Shown: positions 9,849-17,069 of the stretch, piece by piece | Layout of the letters: each line of letters starts with the position of its first letter | How positions within the stretch are numbered: the first letter of the stretch is position 1 | Source: Planoprotostelium fungivorum | Taxonomy: Eukaryota > Evosea > Variosea > Cavosteliida > Cavosteliaceae | Reading direction: 5' to 3' | Assembly: GCA_003024175.1 (NCBI GenBank) | Contig: MDYQ01000370.1 | Location: forward strand, 1 to 17,069 | DNA length: 17,069 nucleotides | Notes under the pieces: generated by a model | The model's database searches: none | Told to the model about the DNA's origin: nothing | Seen by the model: only the letters and a program-made list of their open reading frames with translations | Made by a program: the position numbers and the translations under genes

Positions 9849-11689
9849 ATGAGGACGACCCTGCTTATCGTGTTCGCCCTGGCGGTCGTCAGTGGACAGA
9901 ACTGTGCTTCTCAAGGATGCAATGCCTGGGATGGGGCATGCTGCAGCCAGTACGGATAGTGAGTTGAAAGTGTAAAAGTTCAGTCAGACTCATGAGTTTT
10001 ATAGCTGCGGTTCCACCGAGGAATACTGCTCTACCGACAAGGGGTGAGACATCATGCTTTGATGTGATTCTTATGTCATTTGCAGATGTGTTTCTGGTTG
10101 CTGGGGAGCTCCCGCACCCACTCCCACCAAGGCTCCCGAGCCAACCAAGGACAACAACAACTACGGCAGCATCGACAACGGCGATAGATCTGGTGCCGAT
10201 CTTCCCAACCAACCCCAATATGCCGCCAATGTGAAGGACTGCCAAGCTAGATGCTACAACAATGCGTGAGTCCTCTCCCTTTCCACCATCTTACCAATCA
10301 TCTTCATTCGATCTCACATTATACAGGCAATGTGGTAGCTGGGCTTTCGATTCTTGTGGAACGAACTGCTGGTTGAAGTCTGGACAACCCGGCCATTCCG
10401 ATGCCAACTGCAGACAGAGCGGAGTCATCTCTGGACGCGACAACAACGGAGGAAACAACGGTGGAAATAACGGAGGAAACGGTGGAAACAACAGCACTGG
10501 TACGTCTCATCTTTTCATCCTCGATCATGAGATGTCTGACGTTTATTTTAGGTTCTTGCTTCCCCATGGGTTCTGCCTCTTTCAAGAACGGTCACCCTAA
10601 CAACCGCAACCAATGGTTCTGCGGTGCCGATCAGATCTACGGCTTTTTGGGGTGAAGACATCATGCAACCCGCATGTCACTGATGATCTATCCAGATTCA
10701 GTTACCCCCTGGAAGACGGAAACTGCAACGCCGACTCCAACAGCTACAACAAGATCAGCCGAGGTGAGGCACACCATCTCATCGCATCATCTGACGAGAT
10801 CGTCAGACATGGCAGACATGAAGAAGAGATACGACGCCAAGTTTTTGAGAGTCTACCTCCCTCAGTGCAGACAGACTTCCATCTGGAAGAACCTCGTCAA
10901 GGCCGGTCGCGACAACGACATGTGAGCCACGTCGTATGACGTCATCACACGTCACTCACCTTCCCAGGGCTGTCATTCCCATGATCTTCTGGGACTGGGG
11001 ACCGAACGACAACTTGATGTACCAGGCACAGAACGCTCTCCTCGGCGTCTTCAAGGACGGAGAAGTCGGTGGCATCGCACCTTACGTCATCCACTCCGTT
11101 GCCTACGGAGACGAGTTGGGAGAGCAGGGAGACTACTGGCTGCCCAAGATGAGATCGTTCAAGCAGCAGCTGTCGCAGTACGGTGTCATGCTCACCATGA
11201 CCGACGATTGGGACAGAGACATCTTCAGAAACGGAGACAGTCTGAAGGACTTTGGAAGACAAGTCAACGACCTGTCCGACCTCACGAACATCCACAGTGA
11301 GTGACGTGGCGTGACGTCATCGTGCTGAAGGAGTGACAGTCATGCCCTACTACCACCCCTGGCAATGCCCCAACGCGTACAGCTTCTGGCCTTACTTCCA
11401 ATCTCAAGTCAACTTCGCCACGAAGAACTTGAAGCGACCCATCATGGTGTCTCAGACGTGCTGGAGCTCTGATGGTAATTCTGGACACGGCAGAGGCGCA
11501 CACGACGAGGCCAGAAACATGGACAACTTTAAGAAGTACTGGAGCACCTTCACGGACAACTGCCAATACTTCAAGAGCAACAAGGTTGGATGGTTCGTCC
11601 ATGCCTACAGTGACTCGGGAGAGCCTGGATTTGGAATGTTGGACTGGAACAACAACCCCAAGTTTGGATTCAACCCTTACAGATGTTGA
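9849..11689 (+). CDS. Secreted chitin-binding (CBM18) + PAN-like + GH17-like beta-glucanase-related protein
   Basis: Nine exons: 9849-9958, 10005-10043, 10086-10265, 10327-10499, 10552-10651, 10696-10763, 10807-10921, 10968-11296, 11340-11689. They close into 487 residues. Order: signal peptide (1-16, MRTTLLIVFALAVVSG), hevein-type chitin-binding module (about 18-60; ACCSQYGYCGSTEEYC), Pro/Thr linker, PAN/apple-like Cys module (about 95-140; KDCQARCYNNAQCGSWAFDS), Asn/Gly linker, and a TIM-barrel glycosidase domain (about 170-487) resembling GH17 (FLRVYLPQC, PMIFWDW, YGDELGE, MPYYHPW, AYSDSGEPGFGMLDWN). The acid/base Glu appears present (Glu311), but the nucleophile position reads Gln410 (VSQTCWSSDG where GH17 has Glu-Thr-Gly-Trp). 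Codons are strongly C/G-ending (AAC, AAG, GAC, TAC) compared with the receptor genes, consistent with high expression. Role in wall binding or degradation of chitin- or glucan-bearing material is inferred. Confidence 0.85.
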
Positions 11690-11710
11690 GTGTACGATCA
11701 GTCTCTCGAG

Positions 11711-11716
11711 AATAAA
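11711..11716 (+). terminator. Polyadenylation signal AATAAA of the CBM18/GH17-like gene
   Basis: An exact AATAAA starts 22 nt after the TGA stop, about 100 nt ahead of the next plus-strand start codon. Confidence 0.65.
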
Positions 11717-11817
11717 ATGGGGAGAGATATTTTATTCATCGTATTCTCGCCGACTCCGCGCTGACAGGAGTGTTCCAGCGTTCTTCAGAAAGGGACTTCT
11801 CCATCGAGCGCTCCTCC

Positions 11818-12490
11818 ATGCTGATCCCTCTTCTGATCTTGATCGCTCTCGCAGATGCTTGCACGTACACCAATAATGATGGTAAAATCTTCACGTTGAC
11901 ATCCACTGCGGCCTGGAGTGGATTCATCGATCAGAATCAGACATGGCAGCTCAGCACATGTGCACCTATCACCTCTGGACACTATTGCTGGGGTTCATTA
12001 GTTTGTCAAACCTGGGGTGATGGAGATTTCGGTGCGGTGATCTTTGCCAATGGACCTTCTAGCTGATCGCCCAGCAAGATGAAGTGGGTGATTTGGAGAG
12101 GCTTGAGATCAAGGTGGGATCATAATAATAATAATAATAATAACGCCCACAGGAACTCCCACCTTGACTCCCTCGTGCCGAATATCTAATGACCCCATCC
12201 TTCCGTACGTCCCCAATCTGCTGGCGTCGCGTAATACGTCATCAAACACCACAGAGAGCTGCTCATACAACGGAAAGGTGATCGATGATGAGATGAATTG
12301 AATCTGAATGATGCAGATGGGAACCCTGATCACATACGATGTCATGAAAGTGTGCAGGATAGGAGAGCGAGTGTTGTATTATTCAGGAGCGGATTCTGTG
12401 GCCAACATGACCGTCTTCGTCTCTCCCTTCACCGATCACGGTCAATTCACCTTTAACTTACCTTACCCGTGCGTCAGTCTTCTTTGGTGA
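11818..12490 (+). CDS. Secreted Cys-rich protein with MRH (mannose-6-phosphate receptor homology)-like pattern; frame unresolved
   Basis: The ATG at 11818 starts a signal peptide (MLIPLLILIALADA) followed by a Cys/Trp pattern typical of an MRH domain start: CTYTNNDGKIFTLTS, LSTCAPITSGHYCWG, LVCQTWGDGDFG. Further exons carry PSCRISNDPILPYVPNLL, an N-glycosylation-rich part with ESCSYNGK, then MGTLITYDVMKVCRIGERVL and NMTVFVSPF...LPYPC up to the TGA ending at 12490. The last intron (12278-12316) is clean. The middle is not: a 38-nt intron 12037-12074 and a 39-nt exon 12075-12113 fit one frame, but joining across intron 12114-12152, which contains an (ATA)n tract, leaves the frame one base out with GT-AG sites. 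Skipping the middle exon by using a donor at 12032 restores frame. Carbohydrate binding or lysosomal/secretory sorting is only suggested by the fold. Confidence 0.5.
12122..12143 (+). repeat. (ATA)n trinucleotide microsatellite
   Basis: 22 bp of uninterrupted ATA repeat, inside a probable 39-nt intron of the MRH-like gene. Read in another frame it would encode a short poly-Asn run. Confidence 0.9.
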
Positions 12491-12491
12491 T

Positions 12492-12580
12492 AGAAGATAA
12501 ATCGTGACAACACTTCCAGAATGAAATCGTCTCTTGTGAATACTCGAACAACATTTTAGTATAACAATCTTAGATATGGA
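12492..12580. repeat. Duplicated 3' flank, left copy (end of copy C)
   Basis: About 89 bp nearly identical to 16981-17069, with a few substitutions and a shifted single-base difference near 12497-12515. It contains the stop codon and 3' flank of copy C on the minus strand. The duplication begins two bases after the stop codon of the convergent MRH-like gene. Confidence 0.95.
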
Positions 12581-15500
12581 TCTGTGAGTAAGGATCAGAC
12601 GTCTGCTTCTGATAAACGGATGGAAATCTTCTCTGCTGAGCTGGGAATGAGATTGAAGAGCCGTTGAAAGACGTGGATGAGGCTATCTCCTTTCCTCTTC
12701 TGCATAGCTCAACAAAAGTTGGCCTCTTTGTCGGATCTTTCCTCAAGCTGTCTCTTGTCACTCTCTTCTTCTCACTCGTCTGCACACACCTCTGTTTGAC
12801 TGAGAACTCTACAGACGACTCGGGTATGTCTTCTCCGTTGTAGTACTCAGTGTAAGGGGTGTTAGGAGTGTAGACCTGCTTGTCGATGATCTGCTGAGAT
12901 AAGACGCCGAACGCCCAGACAAGCGCTGCCTCTGTTCTCATCTTCTTCTCTGGCGGCTGTCTCTGTGTCAGTTTTTTCTCTATATCGTCAGACTCTCACA
13001 GTGTACAGCTTGGGTAACTTAGAGCCAAGGCGGAAGTCCCACAGCTTGAGCATATGACCGCCTGTGTCTGGCTGCACGATGATCTTGTCTGCTGTCAGCC
13101 GATAGTCGTTGACGTTCTGATCGAACAGATACGCCATCACGTTTGCTAGCTGCAGCACTCTGTCATCTGCGTCACTCGTCTTCTTCTGTGTCATGACGTC
13201 ATCACTCACGTCTGATGTGCTGTCTCGTTGTCATAGTTGCCCATGCCTATCCATTCTGTCATCTTTGTACCAGGTGCATAGTAGGTCACAAAGTAGGTGT
13301 CGCCGACTGTGTCAACATAGCAGCCCAGATACTGTGCGATGTTGATGTGTTTCAGTCTCTGTCCCAACATCATTCCCTTCATCTTTCTCGATGATGTTCA
13401 ACACACCTGCAGCAGCTGATCGCTCAGTCCATCGCCTGCTTGTGCTCGAACTACAATGACATTCGATAGCTGTCGACATCCTTCAGTCTCACATCACATC
13501 GTCCCATCTCACCTGATATCTAGCCTTCCTGACTCTGGGTGACAGATAAGCTGTCATTCACACGTCAGTCTTGACAGATCTAAGATCTAACGATCACCTT
13601 CGGGTAAGATCTGATCGGCGGGAATAACATGAGGAGCCGTCGACGATGAAGACATCATAGTGAATTGGTTCTCATTCGACCTCCATTTACGTCTCCTGGT
13701 CACGATGATGACCACGAGAGCTACGGCCAAAAGAAAGACGAAACCTCCAGCTCCGATTCCTACCCCTGTACGTACGTCAATCAAGGTACGTGACTTTTCA
13801 TGTTGCTCACATTTCCATGGAAATGGTTTCGCTGCGATGTTACTGGGTGGTACTTCCTTCGGCGTAACTTGCAGAGAGAAAGATGTGAGATGACTGCACA
13901 GACACTTGACTGGCTGACTGCTTGTGTCTGTCATGCAGCCCTCTCTGTTCCAGCCTCTTGTGCTGTTGTCCCACCACACGCACTCGATCTCATAGCCGTC
14001 TACAGCGTTGTAGTCCATGCCGATCTCGATGGCTGATGACGTGTTATGGATGGATACCTCGGAACCGTCGGCAGAGGTGACAGAGAGGGACACCAAATTC
14101 GTGTATCTATTTATGATCAGAATCGTATCAGGAAATTTCGAAGAAAACTCACTGCACGGTATCTGTATATGGTGATGTCACGTATGGATTGAATGTATAC
14201 AAGGAAAGAATGGCAGAGCTGTTGACAGGCAGTAGATCAGCCACGTCAGATGGGATGAGACCTGAGGCTGTACTGCTATCAAACACCAAATGCAACGATG
14301 TTCCATTTTCGATCTGTCATCTATTTTCAGATATTGTACATAATTCATCATATGTCGATCACCTTTCCAGCAGCGATAGAGATGTTGCCTGCCTCGACTA
14401 CAAACGTCTTGTTCCTCTGCAAGTTTGTCGATGCGATCTGCAACACGACTGCGTTCAGCTGCTCAGGACACTGCATCGCAAAAGGCTGTATCCCTCTCAG
14501 CTGCTCTCTGTCAGTCACACAGCCCTTCCTTCTCTCTCTGCACTCTCACCTGATCTTGCAGAACAGAAGAGGAAAGAGAGCGATTGAAAGAGAGGAAGAT
14601 CTGATCACAGAAGGGAATGTCAGTGGTAGTGGCGATAGTTGTAGATGAGGTAGAGGGGATGCTGGATGTAGTAGAAGACGTAGTGAAGGTCGATGGCTGC
14701 GTCGATGAAGTTGTAGATGTAGTTGCTTTGGTTGTCGACGTTGTAGAGGAAGTGGTCGAAGTGGTGGCTTTGGTCGTCGACGTTGTAGACGATGTAGTGG
14801 ACGATGTCGTTGACGTTGTAGATGATGTCGTCGAAGATGTCGTTGAAGAAGTTGTCGACGATGTCGTGGGTGCCTCTGTCACTCGTTCAGTCATCGTCTT
14901 CTCTTCTCTCTCCTCTCACGGTATGTCATTGTGAACCCTGATGACTTGGGGTTGCCAGTGCATTGTGACGTGACGACTACACTTCCCGTGTTCTGTGCGT
15001 TCTGACATGCAGGGGCTGTACAGGTGATGGTCGTGCGAGTCGATGACTTGTATGTGCATGTCCTTCCATCCACTGTCACACTTGGCGTTCCTCTGTGTCC
15101 TGTCAGTCTCTCTTCGACATCTTCTCTTCTTCTCATCGTCATCATCATCTCATCTCTTCATCTTCATGACGGTGACGTTGTCGATCAGGCTGAAGATGGA
15201 GAAGAAGGTGACTCACCCCCAGTATCTTCCTGTGATGACGATGTCTCCTCCTGCATTCGGTGGATTTCCACTTACAGAACTTATCGTCGGTGTGTAACAG
15301 GTACACGAGGCTGAGCAGCTGCTGCTGGCCCATGCAGGAATGGGACAGGCAAAGTTTGGACCGGCTGGCGATCTACAACCCGTCAGACATCATATAGATA
15401 CACACTATCATCACCCTTTGCCTGACATGTCACAAGTGGCTCCACTGCCCAGCGGACTGCCCATAGTATAGTCTTCAAACTCGTCGAAGGCGTTACCACT

Positions 15501-16536
15501 CAGATCCAACAGAGTCTTTGTAGAGATCGACTTGGGAACAATTCCAGTGACGCGGTTACCCGTGGGATTGTACACAGCGTACTGGTCTCCTATCACCTGG
15601 AATCCGAAGCTGAGCTCGGTGACTTGAGGCATGGACCAGATGCCAGGATCAACAGTCGATGTCAGTTTGTTACATTCCATCTGTACACGTCAGATGTCGT
15701 CCACAACATGTCACTCACTCGTATGGAAGTGCAGGTGGACATGCTGGTAAAGGAAGAGGGTACGGATGCGAAGAAATTGCGGTACAACTTCAAAGCTTGG
15801 AGAGAGGTCAAGACAGAGAGGCCATTCGGGTTAGCGAATCCGGTCAAACGGTTGTATTCGAAGTCAGCCTGGGAGATGGTTGAGACAAGATGGGACGGAT
15901 GAAGCGACGAAATGAATACATCAGAAACGGATGAGGGATCAAGCGCCCGAAGTGAAAGAGGGATGATGGCTCACCTGTTGAAGGTTGACCATTCCGGAAA
16001 GGTCTGGGATGTTTCCGCTAAAATCGTTTGAATTGATGTAGAGGTACATCATCTTGGTCATACTGCTCAGACCAGAAGGAAGAGGTGTATTGTATAGACC
16101 TGAGGCAGGTCTTCAACATCCTGCGAGATTTGTTCTCGTGATGTGCGATCAACTCACCCTGAAAGTTGGATCCATAACCAGTGTTACCTTGATAATTGAA
16201 CGTGATGTGTAATTCGGTCACTTGAGTTAGACCGGTACCGAATGAGTCAGGTATGCTTCCTTGTAATCCACAATTATCTAAATTGACTTTGACCACAATG
16301 CCTCCCGAACAGGTGATGCCAGCCCAGCTGTTGCCACAGGGGTCACCATTGAGCCAATTGGCGTTTCCACCGTTCTGCCAAGAACTTCCTGTATGACTTC
16401 AGTTTCGCATTTCAGTTCATCATATCCGCATCTCACCTCCAGCACTGTTGTATAGAGCGGTCAGATCCGCCGTCTGGTCCGCAAATATCACCTGAGCCAA
16501 GAAAACGAGGCGATACAGAGACAGCCCCCTCCACAT
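12570..16536 (-). CDS. Receptor pseudokinase copy C (complete): LRR-TIG-mucin-GAIN/GPS-TM-kinase-like
   Basis: Complement exons in transcript order: 16437-16536, 16158-16388, 15975-16099, 15719-15868, 15415-15680, 15217-15372, 14920-15092, 14550-14875, 14363-14500, 14153-14313, 13811-14106, 13598-13765, 13513-13550, 13407-13469, 13210-13358, 13000-13159, 12790-12956, 12570-12753. The frame closes at 1016 residues. Signal peptide (MWRGLSLYRLVFLAQVIFAD), plant-type LRR cap (NGDPCGNSWAGITC) and LRRs, TIG/IPT (about 305-400), a short mucin stalk (108-codon exon), GAIN with GPS His681-Leu682-Thr683, TM (about 709-730; GAGGFVFLLAVALVVIIV), kinase-like domain (about 770-960). The HRD position reads D865-Y866-R867 and DFG reads D888-F889-R890. 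A clear kinase C-lobe end is present (SLRKDPTKRPTF). One intron found in A and B is absent (exon 12790-12956). Full-length homology to B supports the whole model. Confidence 0.85.
14620..14875 (-). repeat. Thr/Ser-rich mucin-like repeat of copy C
   Basis: Shortest of the three stalk repeats. On the coding (minus) strand it encodes units such as TTSSTTSSTTSTTKATTST between the TIG exon and the TTDIPFCDQIF start of the GAIN region. Confidence 0.9.
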
Positions 16537-17058
16537 GGCCCGTGTTTGAAATATACTTCCACTTACAATACGGGAAGGGAGTTCCAGAGGAACGACAAAG
16601 GTGAGAATCGCGTCCCCACACGAACACCTTTTACATGTGTGTCACATCTGTGCGCGGTAATAACCGCTACCATAGATTGTAACCACAAAAGCGGGCGACA
16701 GAAATGTTTGTATATCGGCACTCTTCGACGGCCTACTGTCAACTTGCGTCAAGAGGAATAGTCCAATTCTCTACCCTTCACGAGAGGAGATATGATAAGC
16801 ATCAGCATGAGAATTCTATGCATTCTCAACTGCGCTGGTTTGGTGACATGAAACTGATTTGAAGGTGGTCGGGTCCATCTCATCATCCATCTGATGAGAT
16901 GCAGGATATCAACCCGGCCCACCCCGATGCGATCGGCCGGTTCACACAAGAAAGAAGAGACGAAGACTGCGGACGCCAACAGAAGATGAATCGTGACAGC
17001 ACTTTCAGAATGAAATCGTCTCTTGTGAATACTCGAACAACATTTTAGTATAACAATC
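16537..17058. other. Intergenic region between copies C and D
   Basis: 522 bp that should hold the promoter of copy C and the 3' flank of copy D. The right 78 bp (from 16981) are the duplicated 3' flank. A minus-strand open frame (16749-16979) includes a hydrophobic stretch after an internal Met (MHRILMLMLIISPLVKG), but it has no homology I recognise and no second supporting feature. Confidence 0.5.
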
Positions 17059-17069
17059 TTAGATATGGA
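16981..17069. repeat. Duplicated 3' flank, right copy (end of copy D)
   Basis: Near-identical partner of 12492-12580 in the same orientation. It reaches the right edge of the window and shows that another family member continues beyond it. Confidence 0.95.
17059..17069 (-). CDS. Receptor pseudokinase copy D, last codons only
   Basis: The 11 bases encode the final His-Ile and TAA on the minus strand, identical to the end of copy C and followed by the same 3' flank. The rest lies outside the window; the call rests on this duplication. Confidence 0.6.

Noticed and set aside
10945-11602. Long minus-strand open frames opposite the GH17-like gene
   Set aside because: They are shadows produced by the C/G-ending codon bias of the real gene on the plus strand.
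12122-12143. Poly-Asn coding tract as found in dictyostelids
   Set aside because: The Asn frame runs into stops soon on both sides of the segment, whereas the tract sits well inside a 39-nt GT-AG interval.
16749-16979. Small minus-strand secreted peptide gene
   Set aside because: Only a short hydrophobic stretch supports it; no conserved partner exists in the A-B gap and no splice or homology evidence is visible.
1-17069. Bacterial operon, CRISPR array or prophage-type system
   Set aside because: Genes are intron-rich with eukaryotic domains; no array of regular spaced repeats and no ribosome-binding sites or operon spacing are present.

Overview
This is eukaryotic nuclear DNA. The genes are cut by many very short GT-AG introns (mostly 36-60 nt), coding density is high, intergenic gaps are short, and two genes end in AATAAA signals. 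The domain repertoire (plant-like LRR ectodomains on receptor kinases, TIG/IPT domains, Thr/Ser mucin stalks, a GAIN/GPS domain, a chitin-binding secreted hydrolase-like protein) suggests a free-living amoebozoan, possibly a protostelid/variosean. That assignment is inference; no marker gene is present.

Layout. Two tandem plus-strand members of one receptor family lie at the left: copy A (1-2682, 5' end outside the window) and copy B (2915-7077, complete). Two tandem minus-strand members lie at the right: copy C (12570-16536, complete) and copy D (only its last 11 coding bases, 17059-17069). Between these inverted pairs is an island of unrelated genes: a minus-strand BACK-domain gene (7189-7846), an uncertain minus-strand ORF (7956-8299), a plus-strand NUDT17-type Nudix hydrolase (8298-9442), a secreted CBM18 + PAN-like + GH17-like protein (9849-11689), and a secreted Cys-rich MRH-like gene (11818-12490) whose reading frame does not close cleanly.

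Main result. Splicing copies B and C by hand gives closed reading frames of about 1028 and 1016 residues with one order of parts: signal peptide, plant-type LRR cap and LRRs, Cys-rich segment, TIG/IPT domain, Thr/Ser mucin stalk, GAIN domain with a complete GPS (Cys-x-Cys-Ser-His-Leu-Thr-Ser-Phe), one transmembrane helix, basic stop-transfer segment, and a kinase-like domain. The kinase homology is clear, but the catalytic residues are replaced in all three readable copies, so these look like receptor pseudokinases joined to a self-cleaving adhesion-type ectodomain. Exon positions and phases are almost the same in A, B and C, and parts of the GAIN/GPS exon are identical between copies on opposite strands, which suggests recent gene conversion.

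The island genes have no evident functional link to the receptors. The chitin-binding hydrolase-like protein and the MRH-like protein are secretory, while the Nudix and BACK proteins show no signal peptide.
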